From Chitinophaga parva (lineage in GTDB: Bacteria; Bacteroidota; Bacteroidia; Chitinophagales; Chitinophagaceae): DNA of 64,000 nt. Below are positions 35,801 to 43,960 of the stretch, one piece after another; positions within the stretch are counted from its first letter, which is position 1, and each line of letters begins with the position of its first letter. Both the position numbers and the translations under genes were made by a program. The notes under the pieces were generated by a model. That model saw only the letters and a list, made by a program, of their open reading frames with translations. It ran no database searches and had not been told where the DNA came from. The stretch is from positions 2,170,001 to 2,234,000 of the forward strand of contig NZ_QCYK01000001.1 in the NCBI RefSeq assembly GCF_003071345.1, written 5' to 3'.

Positions 35801-35888
35801 AATTTATCTGATCCTGTACAAAACGATGGGCAAATCTAAAGGTTTTGGGCAGAATCTGTTAATTTTGTCCCTCCTAAAAAGGTGATTG

Positions 35889-35967
35889 GTTAATTGTTAG
35901 CAGTTAGTCGTGGGAGAAGAACACGGTTAATCATTAACCTTTAACGATTAACCATTAACGATTAACG
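35889..35967. repeat. Inverted pair of 7-bp tandem arrays (locus D)
   Basis: The left arm (35889-35909) is GTTAATT, GTTAGCA, GTTAGTC. The right arm (35933-35967) is ATTAACC, TTTAACG, ATTAACC, ATTAACG, ATTAACG, the reverse complement theme. The right arm ends 3 bp before the ATG of the purM-like gene and so forms its translation start region. Confidence 0.88.
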
Positions 35968-35970
35968 TCT

Positions 35971-37149
35971 ATGGATCAGAATCTGTACAACCAGCGCGGG
36001 GTGTCTGCGGGTAAAGAAGATGTGCACAATGCCATCAAAAACATCGATAAAGGATTATTCCCCAAAGCCTTCTGCAAAATAGTGCCCGATGTGCTGGGTG
36101 GCGATGCCGCCTACTGCAACATCATGCATGCGGATGGCGCCGGCACCAAATCCAGCCTGGCCTATACATACTGGAAAGAGACGGGCGACATCAGCGTATG
36201 GAAAGGCATTGCCCAGGACGCTATCATCATGAACCTTGACGACCTTCTTTGCGTGGGCGCTACGGAAAATATCCTGCTGTCGTCCACCATTGGCCGCAAT
36301 AAGCACCTGGTGCCCGGTGAAGTGATCGCCGCCATCATCAACGGAACAGAAGAAATTCTCGCAGCGCTGCGCCAGCACGGCATTTCCATCCACTCCACCG
36401 GTGGCGAGACGGCCGATGTGGGCGACCTGGTACGCACCATCATCGTAGACAGCACCGTGACCTGCCGCATGCCCCGCGCCGAAGTGATCTCCAATGATCG
36501 CATCCAGGCCGGCGACGTGGTGGTAGGCCTTGCCTCTTACGGCCAGGCATCTTATGAAACAGCCTACAATGGCGGCATGGGCAGCAATGGCCTTACCTCC
36601 GCCCGCCACGATGTATTCAATAAATCCGTAGCGGCAAAATATCCCGAAAGCTTTGACCCCGGCATTCCCGCCCACCTGGTGTTCAGCGGCAGCAAATCCC
36701 TGACGGACAAGGTAGAGGTGCCCGGCTTTGGCCAGGTGGATGCCGGCAAGCTGGTATTGTCTCCCACGCGCACCTATGCACCCGTGATCAAAAAAGTGTT
36801 GGAGCAGTTCCGCGTTAAAGTGCACGGCATGGTGCATTGCAGCGGTGGTGCCCAGACCAAGGTGCTGCACTTCATTGACAGGCTGCACGTGATCAAGGAT
36901 AACCTGTTTCCCATTCCGCCCCTGTTCCAGCTGATCCAGGAGCAATCCGGCACGGACTGGAAGGAGATGTACCAGGTATTTAACATGGGCCACCGCATGG
37001 AGATCTATGTGCCGGAAGAGATTGCGGCGGATATTATTGCTATTTCCAAGAGCTTTAACATCGACGCACAGATCGTGGGACGCGTGGAAGCGGCGGCAAC
37101 CAAACAGGTAACGGTGAAGGCACCGGCGGGGACGTTCATTTATCATTAA
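35971..37149 (+). CDS. purM: Phosphoribosylformylglycinamidine cyclo-ligase (AIR synthase-like)
   Basis: 392 aa, PurM/AIRS fold. HADGAGTKSSLAY holds the phosphate and nucleotide region, and STGGETADVGDLVRT and GLASYGQASYETAYNGGMGSNGLT are conserved loops. It closes the imidazole ring in purine synthesis. It is somewhat longer than the E. coli enzyme (about 345 aa), as in the diverged Bacteroidota branch, so related AIRS-fold functions are not fully excluded. The start codon directly follows a 7-bp repeat array. Confidence 0.88.
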   Translation: MDQNLYNQRGVSAGKEDVHNAIKNIDKGLFPKAFCKIVPDVLGGDAAYCNIMHADGAGTKSSLAYTYWKETGDISVWKGIAQDAIIMNLDDLLCVGATENILLSSTIGRNKHLVPGEVIAAIINGTEEILAALRQHGISIHSTGGETADVGDLVRTIIVDSTVTCRMPRAEVISNDRIQAGDVVVGLASYGQASYETAYNGGMGSNGLTSARHDVFNKSVAAKYPESFDPGIPAHLVFSGSKSLTDKVEVPGFGQVDAGKLVLSPTRTYAPVIKKVLEQFRVKVHGMVHCSGGAQTKVLHFIDRLHVIKDNLFPIPPLFQLIQEQSGTDWKEMYQVFNMGHRMEIYVPEEIAADIIAISKSFNIDAQIVGRVEAAATKQVTVKAPAGTFIYH

Positions 37150-37166
37150 GTATTTGGTCCAATAGA

Positions 37167-37200
37167 AAAAGCGGATCGCCTGCAAGCGGTCCGCTTTTTT
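37167..37200 (+). terminator. Terminator after the purM-like gene
   Basis: 13-bp arms (37167-37179 and 37186-37198) and six T. The inner GATCGCCTGCAAGCGGTC (37174-37191) recurs with one change in the terminator at 52386. Confidence 0.88.
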
Positions 37201-37364
37201 ATGTGGGGTGATGAAGTAAAAACAGGGAACAAACTATTTGCATAACCGCATCATTGCCGCCAGGAGATGCTGCCATCGCCTTTTTCCACAAACAATGGCA
37301 CTTTCCTCAACACAAAAACGCTGCCCCCAGGGCAACGTCTTCGTGTACATCTATTACACTTCGA

Positions 37365-38834
37365 TTAGCAGCCGGTGGGCTGCCTGGTGGCCGTTTCCAG
37401 CCAGGGCAAAGCAAAGAAAGCCTGTTCTGCGGCCACTTTCTTGCCGAGTGTGAAGCGCACCGGTAAGTTAAACTGCACCGACACTTTTTTGCCAGCCTGT
37501 GTACCGGCATTCCAGACGGGCATCATGTTTACTACGCGCAGCGCTTCCTCGTCCAGATCAGGGTGGGGATTGCCTACAATTTTGGCATCACGGATGTGGC
37601 CATCCTGGTCTACTATAAACTGCACAAACACAGTGCCCTCGCGGTTTTGATCAACCGCCGCGTTAGGGTACTTTATGTTTTTACTCAGGAAATTGTTCAG
37701 CGCATTCTCTCCACCCGGGAAGGTAGGCGGATTTTCTACGACCGTAAATACCTCTTTGTTATCACCGGACTTGAACTCAACCTTGTCGTGGTGATGCATG
37801 CACAGGTACCGTGTGCCATCTTTCAGGGCGACAATGATGGAATCATGTGGCAGTACATTCATCGACTCCAGGCGGTCTGCCGGGATTTTGTTGAGGTCAT
37901 CCCAAGTGATGTTTTTCAGCTGGTCGGCCGGGTTAGCGGGCGGTGGCGGGGGCGGGGGGATACGGGGCGACGTATCGCTTTGCTGCTGGCAGCTCATCAC
38001 GGCTGCGAGGGCCAATCCCAGCGGAAGGAGGGCGAGTTTTTTCATAAATGAAATTTTAGTGGGTTTGGAAAAAAGCATTTGAATACGGCGTTGTATGGGC
38101 GGATGAAAGAAGCTGTTGGTCAGTGCCCATGCCGGCTGGAATACCGTGTGGAGAATGGTTTCCGCGTAATGCGCTTTGTCATGTGCGGCGCCTTCGTCGG
38201 CCAGGAACTCGTGTACCAGCGCCATTTCCCGGCGGTACAAATAAAAGAACGGGTTGATCCAGCAGCAGGCGCAAACCAGCTCCAGCAGCAGTTTATCCAG
38301 TGAGTGGCGCTGGCGCACATGTACCATTTCATGCTGCAGGATCTGCGATCCGGCGTCACTCCCGGTGGGCATGGCCGTGTTCCAGAACACCACGTTAAAG
38401 AATGAGAAAGGCAGGCCTACATTGGCATTGCGGGCAAGTATGACCTCGTTATCCCTGCTTAATTGACTTTGCTGCCGTAACCGCCACAGGCGCCAGCAAT
38501 TGTAGCCCACCCGCAGCAATAGTACCAGGGCAATGCCGGCGTACAATGTTTCAAAACGCAGCAGGGACACACTGGCAGCGCTTTGCGGAGCGCCTACCTG
38601 CACGGTGGGCAGCAGGATGGCCTGCATGGCCACTGGTAGTGTAAGACCACCTTCCTGTGATGCCGGCCAGTATACCGGTACCAGTGGTAGCAGGATAGCT
38701 GCCATCACGCTACCCGCCAGGAACCAGCGGCTGCGCCGGTGTTGGGCTTTGTTGCGCAGCGCCAGGCCATAGTAAGCAAGGCAAAGGCCTGCAATGGCGG
38801 CTTGTTTCAGCAAATAAAAGATCAAAGGTGTCAT
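37365..38834 (-). CDS. M56-family (BlaR1/MecR1-like) membrane metalloprotease with TonB C-terminal domain
   Basis: 489 aa. Membrane helices occur near residues 4-24, 37-55, 95-112 and 265-281. The zinc motif HEMVH (168-172) lies in the cytoplasmic loop, with HEFLADEGA nearby. The fourth helix ends in SC (C282), which resembles a lipobox, then a Pro-rich stretch (292-299), and a TonB-like C-terminal domain (about 380-465; NREGTVFVQFIVDQDGHI). The relatives BlaR1 and MecR1 sense a signal outside and cleave the BlaI repressor inside. There is no penicillin-binding sensor domain here; the signal is unknown. Last of the blaI operon. Confidence 0.9.
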   Translation of the reverse strand: MTPLIFYLLKQAAIAGLCLAYYGLALRNKAQHRRSRWFLAGSVMAAILLPLVPVYWPASQEGGLTLPVAMQAILLPTVQVGAPQSAASVSLLRFETLYAGIALVLLLRVGYNCWRLWRLRQQSQLSRDNEVILARNANVGLPFSFFNVVFWNTAMPTGSDAGSQILQHEMVHVRQRHSLDKLLLELVCACCWINPFFYLYRREMALVHEFLADEGAAHDKAHYAETILHTVFQPAWALTNSFFHPPIQRRIQMLFSKPTKISFMKKLALLPLGLALAAVMSCQQQSDTSPRIPPPPPPPANPADQLKNITWDDLNKIPADRLESMNVLPHDSIIVALKDGTRYLCMHHHDKVEFKSGDNKEVFTVVENPPTFPGGENALNNFLSKNIKYPNAAVDQNREGTVFVQFIVDQDGHIRDAKIVGNPHPDLDEEALRVVNMMPVWNAGTQAGKKVSVQFNLPVRFTLGKKVAAEQAFFALPWLETATRQPTGC

Positions 38835-38846
38835 GATGCTTCGTTT

Positions 38847-39653
38847 TTAATCTACGTGCATTTGCCTGGACCAGCGGATATGCTGTTGGCGGTCCATGTA
38901 GCTGAATCGGTAAAGCCCTTTTTGAAGGCTCATGTTGAAGCGGTGCTCACCCGCGGCCATTGGCACAAAGGTTTGGTAGTTCACCTTGCCGCTGTTGTCC
39001 AGCCGGTGTACCAGCATTACCCCCATCTCTTTGGCAGAAAGGCTGTCTGACGGCACTTCCAGGGCTACTTCCCGCAAGGTGGAGTCACTGCCACCACCAG
39101 CGTTTTTTACCAGCCAGTTGTAATTGAACGTGGCGATGTTTTCGATATCGCAGTAATGGCAATCATTTTGCCGCGCTGCGTAGTATACCAGGGAGATGGC
39201 CCCGTCGCGGTAGGGGAGCAGGGCCTGGTAGATCTCCCGTTTTTTATATTCCACCTTGCGGTACCAGTAGGAGGGGGCCGCGTGGGTGTATTTGCGGGCC
39301 ATCCCTTTTGAAAGCCCGCTGCTATCGTGGTGCAACAGCGCCACCAGGTGATAGTAAGGTGGCTTCACCGGTGTGGCATTGTAGAGGATAGTGGCCTTTT
39401 CCGGGGCAATACCCAGCTGCCGCAGCACGGCTTTGTCTTCCGGCCTGCTGTAGCCTACCTGTACGCCCTTTCCGGTATCTGCCGGCTGGTAGTGAAAGTC
39501 GCCGGGCATGGATAGTACCAGCCAAAGTGGCTCATTCACATAATAGGCCCGCTGGCTGTTCACCACCATGCCTTCCCGGTTATACTGGTAGGCCGGTTTT
39601 GCGCAGCCTCCCAGCAGCGCGGTGATCATAATAAGGAGAGCCGCGTAACGCAT
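38847..39653 (-). CDS. Lipoprotein of the blaI-M56 operon, unknown function
   Basis: 268 aa. A lipoprotein signal ends LLGGC (Cys17). The mature protein is beta-rich, with a central CHYC pair (near residues 165-168), and closes with a KGLYRFSYMD strand. No family is recognised. It lies between blaI (4 bp) and the M56 gene (12 bp), so all three are surely one transcript. A lipoprotein in this position might modulate the sensor or act on the envelope; this is inference from context only. Confidence 0.8.
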   Translation of the reverse strand: MRYAALLIMITALLGGCAKPAYQYNREGMVVNSQRAYYVNEPLWLVLSMPGDFHYQPADTGKGVQVGYSRPEDKAVLRQLGIAPEKATILYNATPVKPPYYHLVALLHHDSSGLSKGMARKYTHAAPSYWYRKVEYKKREIYQALLPYRDGAISLVYYAARQNDCHYCDIENIATFNYNWLVKNAGGGSDSTLREVALEVPSDSLSAKEMGVMLVHRLDNSGKVNYQTFVPMAAGEHRFNMSLQKGLYRFSYMDRQQHIRWSRQMHVD

Positions 39654-39657
39654 GGTG

Positions 39658-40035
39658 CTATTCTTTTTTATCGCCTTCCCGGTGTTCCTTGATCTGCTGC
39701 AGCAGTTGCTCCAGTTCCTTTACGTCCAGGTCTTTTTCCTTTACGAAGAAAGACACCATGTTACTGAAGCTCCCGTTGAAATAGCCTTTTACAAACTGCT
39801 TCATGGTCTTACTGGTGTAGCTTTCCTTGCTTACCAGGGGAAAGTACTGGTGCGATTTGCCAAAGGATTTAAAATCCACGAATCCTTTTTCAACCAGGAT
39901 CTTGATCAGGGTGGATACCGTGTTGTAATGCGGCTTGGGCTCGGGCAGCTCGTCTATCAGGTCTTTGACAAAGGAGGGGCCCGTTTTCCATAAAGCCTGC
40001 ATGATCTGCTCTTCAGCCTTGGTAAGTGTTTTCAT
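39658..40035 (-). CDS. BlaI/MecI/CopY-family repressor
   Basis: 125 aa. The winged helix covers residues 1-75 (LTKAEEQIMQALWKTGPSFVKDL, then PHYNTVSTLIKILVEKGFVD as recognition helix and wing), followed by the Bacteroidota-type C-terminal dimer region (TMKQFVKGYFNGSFSNMVSFF). It represses its own operon until cleaved by the M56 protein. Two operator-like dyads lie just upstream (40105-40143), overlapping the control region of the divergent ftsE. No beta-lactamase gene is in the operon. Confidence 0.93.
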   Translation of the reverse strand: MKTLTKAEEQIMQALWKTGPSFVKDLIDELPEPKPHYNTVSTLIKILVEKGFVDFKSFGKSHQYFPLVSKESYTSKTMKQFVKGYFNGSFSNMVSFFVKEKDLDVKELEQLLQQIKEHREGDKKE

Positions 40036-40096
40036 GAAAATTGTTTTGTGTTGCTTCTCCCGGGCCGCGATAAAATAACCCTGGAAGATTGCGACT

Positions 40097-40143
40097 CAAA
40101 TATAAACTAATTTCTTAGTTGAAAAACTATTTTTTTAGTTTTT
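40097..40143. promoter_or_regulatory. blaI promoter with two BlaI-type operator dyads
   Basis: The minus-strand -7 box TATATTTG is at 40097-40104. Immediately beside it lie AACTAA-TTTC-TTAGTT (40105-40120) and AAAAACTA-TTTTTT-TAGTTTTT (40122-40143). Both have the ACTA/TAGT core of BlaI-family operators and fill the space between the -33 and -7 positions, so bound repressor would block blaI transcription. Confidence 0.65.
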
Positions 40144-40165
40144 CAAAAATTGGGGTTGAAACAAT

Positions 40166-40173
40166 TATTTTTG
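40166..40173 (+). promoter_or_regulatory. -7 element of ftsE
   Basis: TATTTTTG fits the -7 consensus, 24 bp before the ATG. Its -33 region falls on the second BlaI-type dyad (40122-40143). Confidence 0.5.
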
Positions 40174-40197
40174 TTTCCCACAGCTAAAAGCCTAAAG

Positions 40198-40893
40198 ATG
40201 ATAGCAGACCAGCCCATTATACAATTGTCCAATGCCAATATTTACCAGGGCCAGTCCCTGATCCTGTCAGATGTGAACATCGCTGTAAACAAGGGAGAGT
40301 TCGTTTATCTGATCGGCAAAACCGGCACTGGCAAGTCCAGCCTGCTGAAAACCCTGTATGGCGACCTGCCTTTCAGGGAGGGTGCCGGCCAGGTGGTGGG
40401 TTTTGACCTGAAAAAGATGGACTGGAAGAAAGTGCCTTACCTGCGCCGCAACCTGGGTGTGGTGTTCCAGGATTTCCAGTTGCTCAATGACCGCAATGTG
40501 CACGACAACCTGAAGTTTGCCCTCAAGGCCACGGGTTGGGAGAGCAACAAGGAGATGGAAGACAAGATCCATGACGTGCTGGATAAGGTAGGCCTGGGCA
40601 CCAAGGGTTTTAAGATGCCGTATGAGCTTTCCGGTGGAGAGCAGCAGCGTGTGGATATTGCCCGTGCCATGCTCAACTCCCCGAAGCTGATCCTGGCGGA
40701 TGAGCCCACCGGTAACCTGGACCCTGAAACCTCCGACGGGATTATGCAGCTGTTGTTCCGCATTTGCCGGGAAGATGATACCGCTATTGTAATGGCCACT
40801 CATGACTATATTGTGCTGCAGAAGTTCCCCAGCCGGGTGCTGCGCACGGAGAACGGGCAGGTGATAGACAATGCCGCGGTGAACTTCTCCTGA
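40198..40893 (+). CDS. ftsE: Cell-division ATP-binding protein FtsE
   Basis: 231 aa ABC ATPase. Walker A GKTGTGKSS (40-48), Q-loop VFQDFQLL, signature LSGGEQQR and Walker B LILADEPTGNLDPETS match FtsE closely. With FtsX it controls peptidoglycan hydrolysis at the septum. No ftsX is adjacent (the next gene is rpsO), so FtsX must lie elsewhere. The ATG at 40198 gives the usual start; a GTG or TTG-type start 48 bp upstream would run into the promoter. It is divergent from the blaI operon. Confidence 0.9.
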   Translation: MIADQPIIQLSNANIYQGQSLILSDVNIAVNKGEFVYLIGKTGTGKSSLLKTLYGDLPFREGAGQVVGFDLKKMDWKKVPYLRRNLGVVFQDFQLLNDRNVHDNLKFALKATGWESNKEMEDKIHDVLDKVGLGTKGFKMPYELSGGEQQRVDIARAMLNSPKLILADEPTGNLDPETSDGIMQLLFRICREDDTAIVMATHDYIVLQKFPSRVLRTENGQVIDNAAVNFS

Positions 40894-41010
40894 TGATTAT
40901 GTATATCGTTTATATATAATGTAACAATACAACTGCCTGTATGCCAGTATATGGTGAAAAGGCTTGTGGATGGCGGTTCTGGCCGGTTCTGCCGGTAATT
41001 TGTATTGGTT

Positions 41011-41041
41011 TTTGGTGTTTGGAAATATTATCCTACTTTTG
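41011..41041 (+). promoter_or_regulatory. Promoter of rpsO
   Basis: TTTG (41011-41014), 19 bp, TACTTTTG (41034-41041): full consensus, leader about 37 nt. Confidence 0.85.
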
Positions 41042-41083
41042 CACGGTAAAATACCGACTTAATAAAATTCATTTATTTCCAAG

Positions 41084-41356
41084 ATGTCTTATTTAACTGT
41101 TGAAAAGAAAGCTAATATTTTTAAAGAATTCGGCGGTAGCGAGAAGAACACCGGCTCTATAGAAGCGCAGATCGCTTTGTTGACCGAGCGTATCACCAGC
41201 ATCTCCGGTCACCTGAAACAAAACAAAAAGGATTTCTCTACTAACCGTGGTCTGATGAAAATGGTAGGTCAGCGCAAGCGTCTGCTCTCTTACCTGTCCA
41301 GAACTAACCTGCAAGGCTACCGTGCCCTGATCGAGAAATTAGGTATCAGAAAGTAA
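41084..41356 (+). CDS. rpsO: 30S ribosomal protein S15
   Basis: 90 aa, the usual length. The four-helix S15 sequence includes GSIEAQIALLTERITSISGHLK and DFSTNRGLMKMVGQRKRLLSYL, which bind 16S rRNA (helix 22 junction). It is followed by its own terminator and then pnp, the rpsO-pnp order found in many bacteria. In some bacteria S15 represses its own mRNA; the short leader here shows no obvious pseudoknot. Confidence 0.97.
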   Translation: MSYLTVEKKANIFKEFGGSEKNTGSIEAQIALLTERITSISGHLKQNKKDFSTNRGLMKMVGQRKRLLSYLSRTNLQGYRALIEKLGIRK

Positions 41357-41376
41357 TCAATACTCGAAGTATAGCG

Positions 41377-41413
41377 CTATTCCCAACTGTTCCAGGTTGG
41401 GAATAGTTTTTTT
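41377..41413 (+). terminator. Terminator between rpsO and pnp
   Basis: 11-bp arms CTATTCCCAAC and GTTGGGAATAG, 8-nt loop, seven T. Confidence 0.88.
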
Positions 41414-41442
41414 ATGTAGACCATTTTAATTTCCCAAATTTT

Positions 41443-43821
41443 ATGAATCTGACACCTGTTTCCGTTAAATTCGATATAGGAGACGGTCGTATAGTGACTA
41501 TCGAAACTGGCAAGTTAGCCCGCCAGGCCGATGGAGCTGTGACTGTTCGCTTAGGCAACGCCATCCTGCTGGCTACCGTGGTAGCGGCAAAGGAGCCGAA
41601 ACCAGGTCAATCCTTCTTCCCCCTCACGGTGGACTACACGGAAAAGTTTGCTTCCGCTGGCCGTATTCCCGGCTCTTTTTTCAAGCGTGAAGGCCGCCTT
41701 TCCGACTACGAAGTACTGATTTCCCGTTTGATAGACCGCGCACTGCGCCCGCTTTTCCCCGATGATTATCTCTGCGAAGTACAGGTACTGGTTACCCTCA
41801 TCTCTTCCGATCCGGAAGTGATGCCGGACGCCCTGGCCTGCCTGGCTGCCTCTGCTGCCCTGGCCGTGTCTGACGTGCCCATCCAGGAGATCATCTCCGA
41901 GGTACGCGTGGCCCGCATTGACGGTCAATACGTGATCAACCCTTCCCGCAGCCAGCTGGCTACCGCCGACATGGACTTCATCATTGGTGCTACTGAAAAG
42001 AACATCATGATGGTGGAAGGCGAAAGCAAGCAATGCCAGGAAGAAGACCTGATCACCGCGATCGAGGCTGCACACGCCGCTATCCGCATACAGGTAAAAG
42101 CCCAGCAGGAGCTTCACGCCCTGATCGGCAGCCCGGCCAAACGCGCTATCGAAGCACCCCACAAGAACGAAGAACTGAAAGCCAAGATCGAGGCTTTTGC
42201 AAAGGATAAGATCTACCAGGTAGCAAAATCTGCGCTCAGCAAACATGACCGCAGCGATGCTTTCTCCAAGATCGGTGATGAGCTGAAAACCTTCCTGGGC
42301 GAAGAACTGCCGGAAGAAGACCAGCCCCTCGTAAAGGAATACCTGCACGACCTGGAAAAAGAAGTGGTACGCAACATGATCCTGGATGATAACGTTCGTC
42401 TGGACGGCCGTTCCCTGGACCAGGTGCGCCCCCTGGCTATGGAGGTGGATTACCTGCCTTCTCCCCACGGTGCAGCCCTCTTCACCCGCGGTGAAACCCA
42501 GTCCCTCACCACGGTGACCCTGGGTACAAACGACGACGAGCTGCTGATCGAAAGCGCCGCTACGTCCGCTTATTCCAAATTTATCCTCCACTACAACTTC
42601 CCGCCCTTCTCTACCGGCGAAGTGAAGCCCATGCGCGGCCCCGGCCGTCGTGAGGTGGGCCACGGTAACCTGGCAATGCGCTCCCTGAAGCAGATGATGC
42701 CCGGTAACGATTACGCCTACACCGTGCGCGTCGTATCTGATATCCTGGAGTCCAACGGTTCATCCTCTATGGCTACCGTGTGCGCAGGTTCCCTGGCATT
42801 GATGGACGCAGGCGTTCCCATTCCCAAGCACGTGAGCGGTGTGGCCATGGGCCTCATTGCACGCGCCAGCGATGGTAAATGGGCCGTGTTGACAGACATC
42901 CTGGGTGATGAAGACCACCTGGGTGATATGGACTTTAAAGTAACCGGTACCCGCGATGGCATCTGCGGTATCCAGATGGATATCAAAGTAGATGGCCTGA
43001 GCATGGACGTAATGCGCGCAGCACTGGCACAGGCTAAGCGCGGCCGCCTGCACATCATTGAACAGATGTATGCCTGCATTAGCGAAGCCCGCCCCGAACC
43101 GAAACCGCATGCACCACGCATGGAAAAACTGATCATCGACCGCGAGTTCATTGGTGCGGTGATCGGCCCGGGTGGCAAGATCATCCAGGAGATCCAGCGT
43201 ACCACCGGTACTACCATCAATATCGAAGAAGTGGGCGAAACCGGCGAAGTAAGCGTGTTCTCTGCCCAGGCAGAAGGACTGCAGAAAGCGATGGCCTGGA
43301 TCAAGGGCATCGTAGCTGTACCGGAAGTAGGCGAAACCTACGAAGCTACCGTGAAATCGATCATGCCTTACGGCGCCTTCGTAGAGTTCATGCCAGGCAA
43401 ACAAGGCCTGCTGCATATCTCCGAAGTGAGCTGGAAACGCCTGGATGACCTGGAAGGCGTACTGAATGAAGGGGACGTGATCAAGGTAAAACTGGTAGGC
43501 ACCGATCCCAAGACCGGCAAGTTCAAACTGAGCCGCAAGGTGTTGCTGCCCAAGCCGGAAGGTTATGTAGAGCGCGAAGAGCGTGAAGACCGGGGTGACC
43601 GCGGTGGACGTGGTGACCGTCGCGATGACCGTGGCCGTGGTCGTGACGACCGTGGTGGCCGTCGTGATGACCGGGGTGGACGTGATGACCGTGGTTTCCG
43701 TGACCGTGGCGATCGTGGTCCGCGTGAAGACCGTGGCCCCCGCGAAGATCGTTTCAACCGCCCGTCTGACACTACACAGGACAGTGGTCCGGTGTTTGAC
43801 AGCCCGAGCTTTGATGAATAG
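41443..43821 (+). CDS. pnp: Polyribonucleotide nucleotidyltransferase (PNPase) with Arg/Asp/Gly tail
   Basis: 792 aa. Two RNase PH domains are joined by a helical domain; the second contains MRGPGRREVGHGNLAMRSL and DILGDEDHLGDMDFKV, the catalytic phosphate/metal region. KH (VIGPGGKIIQEI) and S1 (YGAFVEFMPGKQGLLHISE) domains follow. Phosphorolytic 3'-5' RNA decay. Residues 710-775 are an added low-complexity tail of RDDRGG/RGDR variants, then an acidic end (SFDE). The tail is not part of the standard core; it may bind RNA or partner proteins. Confidence 0.97.
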   Translation: MNLTPVSVKFDIGDGRIVTIETGKLARQADGAVTVRLGNAILLATVVAAKEPKPGQSFFPLTVDYTEKFASAGRIPGSFFKREGRLSDYEVLISRLIDRALRPLFPDDYLCEVQVLVTLISSDPEVMPDALACLAASAALAVSDVPIQEIISEVRVARIDGQYVINPSRSQLATADMDFIIGATEKNIMMVEGESKQCQEEDLITAIEAAHAAIRIQVKAQQELHALIGSPAKRAIEAPHKNEELKAKIEAFAKDKIYQVAKSALSKHDRSDAFSKIGDELKTFLGEELPEEDQPLVKEYLHDLEKEVVRNMILDDNVRLDGRSLDQVRPLAMEVDYLPSPHGAALFTRGETQSLTTVTLGTNDDELLIESAATSAYSKFILHYNFPPFSTGEVKPMRGPGRREVGHGNLAMRSLKQMMPGNDYAYTVRVVSDILESNGSSSMATVCAGSLALMDAGVPIPKHVSGVAMGLIARASDGKWAVLTDILGDEDHLGDMDFKVTGTRDGICGIQMDIKVDGLSMDVMRAALAQAKRGRLHIIEQMYACISEARPEPKPHAPRMEKLIIDREFIGAVIGPGGKIIQEIQRTTGTTINIEEVGETGEVSVFSAQAEGLQKAMAWIKGIVAVPEVGETYEATVKSIMPYGAFVEFMPGKQGLLHISEVSWKRLDDLEGVLNEGDVIKVKLVGTDPKTGKFKLSRKVLLPKPEGYVEREEREDRGDRGGRGDRRDDRGRGRDDRGGRRDDRGGRDDRGFRDRGDRGPREDRGPREDRFNRPSDTTQDSGPVFDSPSFDE

Positions 43822-43848
43822 GAGATTTAAGCGTATTTGAGTATAATG

Positions 43849-43884
43849 AAAAAGCCCGCTGGTGTTATGCCAGCGGGCTTTTTG
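43849..43884 (+). terminator. Terminator after pnp
   Basis: 14-bp perfect stem beginning AAAAAGCCCGCTGG, loop of 7, T run. Another imperfect hairpin (43912-43945) may end the minus-strand gene that follows. Confidence 0.9.
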
Positions 43885-43960
43885 TTTTAAATGACATCAG
43901 CTTGGGGAATAAAAAGCCCCGCCGGCAACACCAGCGAGGCCTTCGGGTGAAACAAAATAG

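Noticed and set aside
37365..40035. Calling the blaI-M56 operon a beta-lactam resistance system
   Set aside because: No beta-lactamase or penicillin-sensor domain is in the operon; the class C-like serine hydrolase lies 37 kb away and is not linked to it.
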